From positions 1 to 44,430 of the forward strand of contig CALWKR010000022.1 of assembly GCA_944381315.1 (NCBI GenBank): DNA of 44,430 nucleotides, in the 5' to 3' direction. Position numbers and translations under genes: made by a program. The DNA is from an uncultured Christensenellaceae bacterium. Its GTDB lineage: Bacteria > Bacillota > Clostridia > Christensenellales > UBA3700. Positions 26,128 to 33,530 of the stretch are shown one piece after another; positions within the stretch are counted from its first letter, which is position 1, and each line of letters opens with the position of its first letter. Under the pieces are notes generated by a model, which saw only the letters and a program-made list of their open reading frames with translations, was not told the origin of the DNA and did not search any database.

Positions 26128-27075
26128 TCAGACTTTTGCCTCGATGAGCGTCGCGTCTCCCGACCAGACTACATGCCCTGCTCCTGCCGGAACAAAGCAG
26201 GTGTCCCCCGGCGACAGCGCGAGATCGGCGGCTCCTGCCGCGAGCACGCAGTTGCCGCGCACGCAGGTATAGGCGGCGAACGACACGTCGTCGACTTGGG
26301 TGCCGTGGCAGAGTGCGGTGTCATAGGCGGTCGAAGTGAAGTATTTGCACTTGCCGAGCAGCGTCACTCCCTCTCCGAGCTTGCGCGTGCCCTCGTTGGG
26401 ACGGCACACCTTGGACGGATCGATGACGTCGAGCGCCTTGGCGATGTGCAGTTCGCGCGGTTTGCCGTCGGCGCCGACGCGGCCGTAGTCATAGAGTCGG
26501 TATGTCAGAGTGCTGTTCTGCTGCACCTCATAGACGATCACGCCGCCGCATATCGCGTGCACTGTGCCCGACGGGATGAACAGGCAGTCGCCGCGCTTGA
26601 CTTCGATGAAGTTGAGCAAGTCGGTGATCATGCCGTCTTGCAGCGCGCTCTCGAGCTCGCCGCGGCTAACTTTGCGCTTGAAGCCGCAATACATCCCCGC
26701 TCCCGGGGCGCTCTCGACGACATACCACATTTCGGTCTTGCCGTACTGTCCCTCGCGCTCGAGCGCATACTTGTCGTCGGGATGCACTTGGATGGACAGA
26801 TCGGACGCGGCGTCGATCAGCTTGACGAGCACGGGGAAGAACTCAAACTTTGCCGCGGCGCTGCCCTTCATCTCGGGGTGTGCGTCCAGCAGGCTTTGCA
26901 GACTCATGCCGTCGTATTCGCCGCCGACAATGACGCTGCCGCCCTGCGCGTTGCAGGCGACTTCCCAGCTCTCGGCGACGCTGCCGCCGTCGCCCTTGCC
27001 GTATTTTTTGCCCAGCTTGTCTCCGCCCCAAATATACGATTTGAGGACGGGCCTAAGCCTCATCGGATAGATCAT
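26128..27075 (-). CDS. manA: Mannose-6-phosphate isomerase
   Basis: Zn-dependent interconversion of mannose-6-phosphate and fructose-6-phosphate. 315 residues, the short Gram-positive type. SIQVHPDD (Gln/His ligands), KTEMWYV (Glu ligand) and FIPSGTVHAI (His ligand) complete the zinc site; the conserved Arg lies in TYRLYDYGR. The chosen ATG at 27075 has GGGAGGGG immediately upstream and overlaps the end of the histidine kinase gene by 23 nt, so it is translated from the same message as the two-component system, an unusual pairing. Confidence 0.94.
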   Translation of the reverse strand: MIYPMRLRPVLKSYIWGGDKLGKKYGKGDGGSVAESWEVACNAQGGSVIVGGEYDGMSLQSLLDAHPEMKGSAAAKFEFFPVLVKLIDAASDLSIQVHPDDKYALEREGQYGKTEMWYVVESAPGAGMYCGFKRKVSRGELESALQDGMITDLLNFIEVKRGDCLFIPSGTVHAICGGVIVYEVQQNSTLTYRLYDYGRVGADGKPRELHIAKALDVIDPSKVCRPNEGTRKLGEGVTLLGKCKYFTSTAYDTALCHGTQVDDVSFAAYTCVRGNCVLAAGAADLALSPGDTCFVPAGAGHVVWSGDATLIEAKV

Positions 27076-28810
27076 TTCCCCTCCCGAATACGATCGAGAC
27101 GCGAGTGCCTTTGCCGACCTCGCTCTCCACCTGTATCTTTGCGCCGTAATGATCGGCGAGTTGTTTTACTATCGAAAGCCCCAATCCCGTGCTCAGCGCC
27201 TTGGAACGCGTGCGCGCGGTATCCACTTTGTAGAATCTGTCGAAGATGCGTCCTATATGCTCGGGTGCGATGCCGATGCCCGTATCCTCGACTGTGACGC
27301 TTGCCGCGTCGTCCGTCTGACGGAGCGAGATCGTCACGCTGCCGCCGCGCTTGTTGTACTTTATCGCATTGGAGACGACGTTGGAGATCATCGAATAGAC
27401 GTCGTCCTTGTCGGCAAAGACGCTCGCTTCGCCCGAACACGCGATCGTGACGTCGGCTTCGCGCGATTGGACTTGCAATTTCTCGACGACGCTGCGGCAG
27501 ACTTCGGCGAGATCTGTCTCTTGCAAGTCGCGCGGTCTGTCGGAGACGTCCAGCTTGCTGAGCTTGAGCATATTGTTGATCAGATCGAGCATGCCGCTCG
27601 CGTTCTCCCTGATCTCGGACACGCATTTGTCGCGCTTGGCGGCAGACAGTCCCTTGGAGCCGAGCAGCTCCGCATAGCCGGAGATCGCTGTCAGCGGCGT
27701 TTTGAGCTCGTGCGACGCATTGTCGAAAAACTCGCTGCGCAGCTTGCTCATATTCGCCTCGAAAGTGATGTCGGTGAACAGCAACATCGCGCCCGTCGCT
27801 CCCCACGCCTCGGGCCAATGTTCGGGCTCGGCGACGTTCTCGACCCGATAGGTCTTGCCCGAGCGCGTGAGCTCGGTGACGGCGCCTGTCCTGCCCTCTT
27901 TGAGCGCGTCGAATATCTTCTTTGTGTCGTCGTCCTCTCCGATCACGTCGGAGAGCTGAGCCCCGACGAGCCCGGGCACGGAGCCGAAGATGTCGGAGAA
28001 TGCGTCGTTGGAGATGATCACTCTCTGCTTGTCGTTGACGGCGACGACGCCCTGCGCGATGTTGGACAAGATGAACGAGTTCTTTATCTGCTCGTTTTTG
28101 AGCTCCTTTATAGTGTCGTTGATGTTGCGCGCGGCGACGTCGATGTTGTCGACGATCTCCTGCACGTCGCGGTACGGAGACTTGTAGTCGATCTCGGAAT
28201 AGTTGCCCTTGTTGACGTTCTCGAGCATGACTCTGAGCTTGTCCAGCGACGCCGTCGCGGAGACGATATAGTTGCGCGTCAACAGATATGTGGCGATCGT
28301 GATGACGATCCATCCGACAAGGCACGCGCCCGCGAGCGCCCAAAAGTTGATGTCGTTGAAGTCTATATCCGCGCCGTAGACGACGATGAGATAACCGCCC
28401 TCGTCGAGATCGGTGGGGACGGCGTTGTAGAGGACATAGAGCGTCTCGCCCATGCCGTACAGCCTTTGCATCCGATAGACAGAGTCGCCCTGCGCGAGCT
28501 GTGCCGCGAGATCGTCGTCGAGCGTGACGTCGGACATGTCCTCGGTCGAGTTGTCCGCGATCATGGCTCCGTCGGACGAAAAGACGCTTATCCTGAGCAG
28601 CGACGCCTCCGTGCTCTCCACTCTCTCGGCGAGAGAGTCAAGGCTCTCGGCCGAGGCTATCGTGCCGTTGTACTCCGCGGCGACATTGTCGAGCGTGTGC
28701 CGCGCGCCTATTATGTTGACGAGCACGAACAGCAAAAAGCAAATGACCACGCCGACGAAAAACACCGCCGACGAGATCAGCAATATCCTGCGCAGCAGCT
28801 TTTGTTTCAT
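27053..28810 (-). CDS. PhoR-like sensor histidine kinase
   Basis: Membrane sensor of a two-component system, 585 residues. Two membrane helices (about 10-33 and 158-178) flank an extracellular domain of about 120 residues; a HAMP-like segment and a PAS domain (about 245-350) follow. The H-box FFDNASHELKTPLTA holds phospho-acceptor H367; the ATPase has N, G1 (DTGIGIAPEH) and G2 (GLGLSIVKQL) boxes. The PAS-HisKA layout is that of PhoR/WalK-type kinases; the signal is unknown. Overlaps the regulator gene upstream by ATGA and manA downstream by 23 nt. Confidence 0.93.
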   Translation of the reverse strand: MKQKLLRRILLISSAVFFVGVVICFLLFVLVNIIGARHTLDNVAAEYNGTIASAESLDSLAERVESTEASLLRISVFSSDGAMIADNSTEDMSDVTLDDDLAAQLAQGDSVYRMQRLYGMGETLYVLYNAVPTDLDEGGYLIVVYGADIDFNDINFWALAGACLVGWIVITIATYLLTRNYIVSATASLDKLRVMLENVNKGNYSEIDYKSPYRDVQEIVDNIDVAARNINDTIKELKNEQIKNSFILSNIAQGVVAVNDKQRVIISNDAFSDIFGSVPGLVGAQLSDVIGEDDDTKKIFDALKEGRTGAVTELTRSGKTYRVENVAEPEHWPEAWGATGAMLLFTDITFEANMSKLRSEFFDNASHELKTPLTAISGYAELLGSKGLSAAKRDKCVSEIRENASGMLDLINNMLKLSKLDVSDRPRDLQETDLAEVCRSVVEKLQVQSREADVTIACSGEASVFADKDDVYSMISNVVSNAIKYNKRGGSVTISLRQTDDAASVTVEDTGIGIAPEHIGRIFDRFYKVDTARTRSKALSTGLGLSIVKQLADHYGAKIQVESEVGKGTRVSIVFGRGNDLSDEA

Positions 28811-29499
28811 GGCCTCGCGAACTTGTATCCCACGCCGCGGACGGTGACGATGTATTTGCCGCCCGTCTCCTCGCCGAGCTTGCGCCTCAGCGACTTGATG
28901 TGCATATCGAGCGTGCGCGTCTCGCCGAAGTAGTCATAGCCCCACACTTTGGACAGCAGGTCCTCGCGCTTGACGACGTCGTCGGCGTTCTCCATCAGCA
29001 TATGCAGCAGATTGTATTCTTTGAGCGTGAGCTGGACAGGCTTGTTTGCGACGTAGACCTCGTGCTCCTTGTCGCAGATCATGACGTCGCCGACCGTTAT
29101 GGGAGCGAGCGTCGCGGCGGCCGGAGCGTGCTTGCGGAGATTGGCTTTGATGCGCGCGACAAGCTCCTTCATGCCGAAAGGCTTGGCGAGATAGTCGTCC
29201 GCGCCGATGTCGAGGCCTTCGACCTTGGCTTGCTCGTCGCCCTTGGCGCTGGCGATGATGACGGGGATGTCGGCGGTCCCGCCGTTGCCTTTGAGACGGC
29301 GCAGAGCCTCGATGCCGCTCATGCCGGGCAGCATCACGTCCAAGATGACGAGGTCGCACTCCTCGCCGCTATAGAGCGCGTCGAACATATCTTCCGCGCA
29401 CGAAAAGCCCTTTACGTCGTATTGGGCGTCGTCGAGCGCAAGCTCATAGAGCCCTCTGATGCTCTCATCGTCTTCGACCACGAAAATCTTCTTTTTCAT
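28807..29499 (-). CDS. OmpR/PhoB-family response regulator
   Basis: DNA-binding partner of the downstream kinase, 230 residues. Receiver domain with acidic pocket ED (9-11), phospho-acceptor D54 (VILDVMLPG) and K106 (YLAKPFG); C-terminal winged helix (about 130-228) with LTLKEYNLLHMLMENADDVVKREDLLSKVWG-type OmpR features at about 150-180 and RTLDMHIKSLRRKLGEE as recognition region. Phosphate (PhoP) or cell-wall (WalR) control are the common roles; no target can be assigned. MKKKIFVVED chosen as start with GAGGGAGAAT upstream. Confidence 0.94.
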   Translation of the reverse strand: MKKKIFVVEDDESIRGLYELALDDAQYDVKGFSCAEDMFDALYSGEECDLVILDVMLPGMSGIEALRRLKGNGGTADIPVIIASAKGDEQAKVEGLDIGADDYLAKPFGMKELVARIKANLRKHAPAAATLAPITVGDVMICDKEHEVYVANKPVQLTLKEYNLLHMLMENADDVVKREDLLSKVWGYDYFGETRTLDMHIKSLRRKLGEETGGKYIVTVRGVGYKFARP

Positions 29500-29525
29500 A
29501 TTCTCCCTCATGGTTTGTTGACTAT

Positions 29526-29554
29526 ATTATATCAAAATCTCGCGCGAATGTAAA
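29526..29554 (-). promoter_or_regulatory. Promoter of the regulator-kinase-manA operon
   Basis: TTTACA (29549-29554), 17-nt spacer, TATAAT (29526-29531). No duplicated Pho-box direct repeat was recognised next to it. Confidence 0.8.
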
Positions 29555-29571
29555 CTGTTGGTGCAAGCAGC

Positions 29572-29608
29572 GAAAGCGCCCCGCCGCGAGAGTGTCGCAA
29601 CGGGGCGC
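29572..29608 (-). terminator. Weak terminator of the esterase gene
   Basis: Stem GCGCCCCG/CGGGGCGC with a 17-nt loop that can pair further, tail TTTCG only. Confidence 0.45.
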
Positions 29609-29644
29609 AAAGATCGTAGAATATCGTCGAAAACTCGATACAGG

Positions 29645-30700
29645 TCATGAATTCGTCTTGCCTGCAGACTTTCCTGCGCCAAAGATGTTGAGCACGAACG
29701 TATGCAGTCCGTCCTTCCATGTCGAGAAGTCGTGCCCTCCCGAAGTCGTATAGAAGTCGTGCTCTATCCCCGCCTCGGTCATCATCGAGTCATATCTCTG
29801 CGTGACGCCGCCCGTCATGAAGTCGAGCCTGCCGATGTTGAGCAGGATATAGGCAAAGCCGCCGTGCTCGGGCTCTATGACGAACTCGTTGAGCACGGGA
29901 TCTGACACTCCGATCGAGACGATGTTCTTGTTGAAACTCGCGGACGAGAGTGCGCCGATATAGCCGAACACGTCTTGATTCCAAAATCCCGAGAGCAACG
30001 CCTCTCTGCCGCCCATGGAGAATCCTGCGACGGCGGTGTCGTACTTGCCCGTCAGCGTGGGATAGTTGGCGTCGATGTACGGTTTGAGCACGCTCACGAT
30101 CTCCTCGCCCGTCTTGTCGTAGACCTCGGTCAGCTCGGCAGACATCATGGACGGAGCTTTTTCGTCCGCATTGACGATGCTGTTCACTCCGACGACGATC
30201 ATCTTGCGCGCGCCCTCGAACAGGCTGCCGTTGCGCACGATCTGCGCCGCGGAGCACATATCGAACCATGTCCTCTCGTTGCACATCAAGCCGTGCAACA
30301 GATAGAGCACGGGATAACGCTCGCCCGGCTGCGCGTCGGGAGGGAGAAGAACTGTCGCGTGCTTGGTGCCGCCGGCGACTTCGGAGTAATACTCTATCTC
30401 CTGCACCGTTCCGTAATCTACGCCGTCGATAACAGCGTCATATTCGTATGCCTCTTCCTGCGGAGGCTCTTGCTCGTCATCGCTCGGTGTCTGTTCATCG
30501 TCTTCGCTCGGCGTCTGTTCATCGTCGCTCGGCGTCTGATCTTCTTCGCCCGGAGTCTGCTCGTCGTCAGAGGGCTTTTCGGTGCCGTCGGGCGGAGTCT
30601 GTACGCCCGGCGGTGCGTCGGGATCGTCCTGCGGCACGCATCCCCCGAATGCCGCGAGCGCCAAAGCGAGTGTCATCAAAATGCAAATCAAGCGTTTCAT
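29645..30700 (-). CDS. Esterase D-family (feruloyl/acetyl esterase-like) lipoprotein
   Basis: A 351-residue secreted alpha/beta hydrolase. The signal peptide MKRLICILMTLALALAAFGG ends at C21 (FGG|C), a lipobox with Phe at -3. Residues about 25-83 are an acidic linker of repeated TPSDDEQ units. The catalytic domain has YPVLYLLHG (oxyanion region), nucleophile Ser in AVAGFSMGGREA, and His in TTSGGHDFSTW; the set matches carbohydrate esterases of the CE1/esterase D group. Likely removes acyl groups from plant polysaccharide outside the cell (inference). Start has GGGAGGCAG upstream; longer frames cross the promoter. Confidence 0.88.
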   Translation of the reverse strand: MKRLICILMTLALALAAFGGCVPQDDPDAPPGVQTPPDGTEKPSDDEQTPGEEDQTPSDDEQTPSEDDEQTPSDDEQEPPQEEAYEYDAVIDGVDYGTVQEIEYYSEVAGGTKHATVLLPPDAQPGERYPVLYLLHGLMCNERTWFDMCSAAQIVRNGSLFEGARKMIVVGVNSIVNADEKAPSMMSAELTEVYDKTGEEIVSVLKPYIDANYPTLTGKYDTAVAGFSMGGREALLSGFWNQDVFGYIGALSSASFNKNIVSIGVSDPVLNEFVIEPEHGGFAYILLNIGRLDFMTGGVTQRYDSMMTEAGIEHDFYTTSGGHDFSTWKDGLHTFVLNIFGAGKSAGKTNS

Positions 30701-30721
30701 GGTCTGCCTCCCGTCACCGAT

Positions 30722-30750
30722 AGCGTAACACAACGCGCGGACGATGTCAA
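30722..30750 (-). promoter_or_regulatory. Promoter of the esterase gene
   Basis: TTGACA (30745-30750), 17-nt spacer, TACGCT (30722-30727). The remaining part of the 324-nt intergenic stretch up to 30978 holds no gene that I can support. Confidence 0.65.
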
Positions 30751-30978
30751 TATGCTTGCTTAAATTTGTATTGCATTTTTTGCAATATATACAAAAATCG
30801 CGCTGTGTACGCGCAAAATTTGCGTTTTTGCGCCAAACGATATTAAATCTGCCTTTCGGATCGCGGCATCTCGTCCCATGCGAATACGTTTTGCGCCGCC
30901 GCACGCTTTTCGGCGGCGATACGTCGCGCGACGGCTCGGATCTACGCATGCGTTTTGCGCGCACACGCGCTCGTGCGG

Positions 30979-31008
30979 TTGACAGCATCTGTGCCGATGC
31001 GATATAGT
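30979..31008 (+). promoter_or_regulatory. Promoter of MATE exporter 2
   Basis: TTGACA (30979-30984), 18-nt spacer, TATAGT (31003-31008). Confidence 0.7.
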
Positions 31009-31024
31009 TGTTGCAGGAGCAATT

Positions 31025-32428
31025 ATGACATCGACGATCTACAACGGCAGACCTCTTGGCAAGGTATTCCTCAAATATCTGTTTTCGGGCATCGGCAGCG
31101 CGGTGATGGTGTCCATCTATTCCATTGTCGACTGCATCATGGTCGGACAATACGAAGGCCCCGACGGCATGGCGGCGCTCGCCGTGATCACGCCCGTATG
31201 GACGATCATCATAAGCCTCGGGCTGCTGTTCGGGATAGGCGGTTCGATCATCTTTGCCAAACTTCGCGGCGAGGGCGACGTGCGCTCGTCCAACGAAGTC
31301 TTCACGGCGACGCTGATCTCCGCCGCAGTAGTCGCGGCCGCCGCATGGGCGGCGATAGCCTTTGCCGACTCCGCTCTGCTGAGACTTGCCGGCGCGAGCG
31401 AAGAACTGCTCCCTCTTGCAAGAGACTATTTGAAGTGGCTGAAATTCGTCGTTCCCCTCTTCACTTTCGGACAGATCTTTGCGGCGTTTTTGCGCAACGA
31501 CGGCGCCCCCGCGCTCGCGATGATAGCGACGGTGTCGGGCGGACTGTTCAACATCGTCGGAGACTATCTGCTCGTCTTTGTCGCCGACATGGGCATAGAG
31601 GGCGCGGGACTGTCGACGGGAATAGGTCAGACGCTCGCCTTCTGCATAATGTGCACGCACTTCTTCTCCAAGCGCAACACTCTGCGCCTTGTCAAGCCGC
31701 GTGCGTTCTTTTCCAAGTTGCGCTCGATCGCCGCGACGGGCTTCCCGTCCTTTGTCGTCGACATCGCGGTCGGAGTGCTGTCCATCGTGTTCAACAATCA
31801 GATAATGAAATATCTCGGCTCGACCGCGCTTGCCGTCTACGGCGTGATCATCAACATCAACCTCGTCGCCCAATACGTTTCCTACGGCGTCGGGCAGGCG
31901 ATCCAGCCGCTCGTCTCGCGCTCGTACGGAGCGGGCGAACTCGCCCCCATCCGCACGGTCACGCTCTATGGCGCGATCTCCGCGTCGGCGGTCGCGCTAC
32001 TGTTTTGCGGGCTTTGCGAAGCGCTGCCGATGCCTCTGATGAGCGTGTTCATGTCCGACATAACGCCCGAGATAGAGGCTGTCGCTCCGACGGCGGTCAG
32101 GATCTATTCGCTGTCCTATCTCTTCTTGCCGCTCAACATCTTCGCAACATATTATCTCCAATCTATAATGAAAGCGCGCGCGTCCTTTGCGATCTCGCTG
32201 CTGCGCGGCTTTGTGCTGTCGTCGGCGTTCGCGTTCGTGTTTCCGCTGATATTCGGAGCCGATTCGCTGTGGTGGGCGACGTTCGCGTCCGAGACGGTCA
32301 CTCTCGCGCTGTCGATAGCCTTGTTCATCGTCTTCACTCGCAGATTGGTCGCCACGCTGACCTCGTCTGCGCGCGAGCCTGAGCAAAACCGCCTGCTCGA
32401 CGGCTCGGACGACGTGCAAAAAAATTGA
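31025..32428 (+). CDS. MATE-family efflux transporter 2
   Basis: A second multidrug/toxin extrusion antiporter, 467 residues with about 12 hydrophobic segments. Hallmarks are SIVDCIMVGQYEGPDGMAAL near the N-terminus, GIGGSIIFAKLRGEGD, and the second-lobe LNIFATYYLQSIMKARASF. It is clearly diverged from the other MATE protein at 16276, so not a recent duplication. CAGGAGCAATT precedes the ATG, unlike the leaderless paralogue. Substrate unknown. The pnuC promoter starts 10 nt after its stop. Confidence 0.92.
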   Translation: MTSTIYNGRPLGKVFLKYLFSGIGSAVMVSIYSIVDCIMVGQYEGPDGMAALAVITPVWTIIISLGLLFGIGGSIIFAKLRGEGDVRSSNEVFTATLISAAVVAAAAWAAIAFADSALLRLAGASEELLPLARDYLKWLKFVVPLFTFGQIFAAFLRNDGAPALAMIATVSGGLFNIVGDYLLVFVADMGIEGAGLSTGIGQTLAFCIMCTHFFSKRNTLRLVKPRAFFSKLRSIAATGFPSFVVDIAVGVLSIVFNNQIMKYLGSTALAVYGVIININLVAQYVSYGVGQAIQPLVSRSYGAGELAPIRTVTLYGAISASAVALLFCGLCEALPMPLMSVFMSDITPEIEAVAPTAVRIYSLSYLFLPLNIFATYYLQSIMKARASFAISLLRGFVLSSAFAFVFPLIFGADSLWWATFASETVTLALSIALFIVFTRRLVATLTSSAREPEQNRLLDGSDDVQKN

Positions 32429-32437
32429 CGCCAAGGC

Positions 32438-32466
32438 TTGACACCTCGACGTCGATGTGATATCAT
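32438..32466 (+). promoter_or_regulatory. Promoter of pnuC with spacer dyad
   Basis: TTGACA (32438-32443), 17-nt spacer, TATCAT (32461-32466). The spacer contains the perfect palindrome TCGACGTCGA (32446-32455). Confidence 0.75.
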
Positions 32467-32472
32467 CTTGCC

Positions 32473-32576
32473 AACGAAATAACTTTTGCTGCCACCGGGT
32501 AGTTTGCGCTTGCAGTGCGTCGTTAGGTCTCAGAAGACGCGCCGGAAGCGCTTTTTTGTTGGCGGCAAGGAGGCAT
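32473..32576 (+). ncRNA. Candidate cis-regulatory leader RNA of pnuC
   Basis: A leader of about 104 nt between the predicted start of transcription and pnuC. Visible pairings: AACGA (32473-32477) with TCGTT (32520-32524) closing a domain that holds the hairpin CTGCC-ACCG-GGTAG; GCGTC (32517-32521) with GACGC (32536-32540), which excludes the first; and AGAAG-a-CGC with GCG-CTTTT (to 32556) followed by more T, a terminator shape. Alternative pairings that compete over a terminator are typical of riboswitches. It does not match the NAD+-II (pnuC motif), TPP or preQ1 patterns as I remember them. Ligand unknown. Confidence 0.45.
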
Positions 32577-33281
32577 ATGACCAAGCTCATCCGCTACTTT
32601 ACCAAGGGAGAATGGGCGCTATGGCTCGCGTCCGTCGCACTGATCGTCGCGTCCTTCGCGATCTTTGACCGCAGCAGCTATCTCACTCTCGCCGCGTCGC
32701 TGATCGGCGCGACTTCGCTGATCTTCAACGCCAAGGGCAACCCGATCGGTCAGGCGCTGACGATCGTGTTCAGCATCCTCTATGGGATCATCTCCTATTC
32801 GTTCGCGTACTACGGCGAGATGATCACCTATCTCGGCATGACGCTGCCGATGGCGCTGTTCTCGCTGATCGCATGGCTGCGCAATCCCTACAAAGGCAAG
32901 CGCTCCCAGGTCGCGGTCAACTCCCTCAAAGGCAAGGAGCTTGTGCTGATGTTCGTCCTCGCCGCGCTCGTGACGCTCGCCTTTTGGTTCATCCTCGACG
33001 CCTGCAACACCGCCAACATGATCCCGTCGACGATCTCGGTGACGACCAGCTTCGTCGCCGTCTATCTCACCTTCCGCCGCTCCCCTCTCTATGCGCTCGG
33101 CTACGCCGCCAACGACATAGTCTTGATCGTGCTCTGGACGCTCGCCTCGCTCCAAGACAAGAGCTATATCTCGGTCGTCGTCTGCTTTGCGATGTTCCTC
33201 GTCAACGACATTTACGGCTTCATTAATTGGCGCCGCATCCGCAAACGCCAAGCCTCCCCTCCGCCGCAAAACGTCTGTTGA
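32577..33281 (+). CDS. pnuC: PnuC-family vitamin-precursor transporter
   Basis: A 234-residue membrane protein of the PnuC family, which imports nicotinamide riboside (or related vitamins such as thiamine in PnuT) by facilitated diffusion coupled to intracellular phosphorylation. Seven or so helices are visible, with LIFNAKGNPIGQALTIVFSILYG and the conserved WxxW-like C-terminal block FLVNDIYGFINWRRIRKRQ. Nicotinamide riboside is the default substrate; no kinase or NAD gene is adjacent to confirm it. AAGGAGGCAT precedes the ATG; the 5' leader appears structured. Confidence 0.9.
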   Translation: MTKLIRYFTKGEWALWLASVALIVASFAIFDRSSYLTLAASLIGATSLIFNAKGNPIGQALTIVFSILYGIISYSFAYYGEMITYLGMTLPMALFSLIAWLRNPYKGKRSQVAVNSLKGKELVLMFVLAALVTLAFWFILDACNTANMIPSTISVTTSFVAVYLTFRRSPLYALGYAANDIVLIVLWTLASLQDKSYISVVVCFAMFLVNDIYGFINWRRIRKRQASPPPQNVC

Positions 33282-33312
33282 CCGACACGGGCGCCAAATT
33301 TTGCAAAAAAAG

Positions 33313-33336
33313 AGCGCGGCATGAAACCGCGCTTTT
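33313..33336. terminator. Terminator after pnuC
   Basis: Stem GCGCGG/CCGCGC with flanking A and T runs, loop CATGAAA, tail TTTTG; also usable on the minus strand (A-run 33304-33311). Confidence 0.65.
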
Positions 33337-33436
33337 GTGCACGAAACCCCCGAAAAGTTGGTACCGAACATACCGTTCCGTATCAAAAAATAACCTGAAT
33401 TTGTTCGGATCGGTTGAGCTTTTCTTGGAGATATCT

Positions 33437-33457
33437 ATGACATTTTGCCGCGTTTGA
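33437..33457 (+). other. Six-codon open frame running into a terminator stem
   Basis: ATGACATTTTGCCGCGTTTGA (MTFCRV) with TTGGAG 7-12 nt upstream; its last codons form the 5' arm of the hairpin at 33446-33478. Translation is unproven; it could belong to an attenuator or small RNA, or be chance. Confidence 0.2.
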
Positions 33458-33478
33458 TGCCGTAAACGCGGCATTTTT
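33446..33478 (+). terminator. Strong orphan terminator on the plus strand
   Basis: 10-bp perfect stem TGCCGCGTTT/AAACGCGGCA, loop GATGCCGT, tail TTTTT. It lies 110 nt after the pnuC terminator with no gene between. Confidence 0.8.
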
Positions 33479-33480
33479 GC

Positions 33481-33516
33481 AAAAAAATACCGCCCCCGAC
33501 ACAATGTCGGGGGCGG
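33481..33516 (-). terminator. Terminator of the marR-ABC exporter operon
   Basis: 12-bp perfect stem CCGCCCCCGACA/TGTCGGGGGCGG with a 3-nt loop, minus-strand tail TATTTTTTT. Confidence 0.92.
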
Positions 33517-33530
33517 AGCTTTTTTGGAGA

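Noticed and set aside
31000..31873. N-terminal extension of the esterase frame through the upstream region
   Set aside because: The frame stays open across the MATE gene on the other strand, but a lipoprotein signal peptide, ribosome site and promoter place the start at 30700.
32473..32576. Known NAD+-II, TPP or preQ1 riboswitch
   Set aside because: The conserved cores I remember for these classes are not visible, so only an unclassified leader is claimed.
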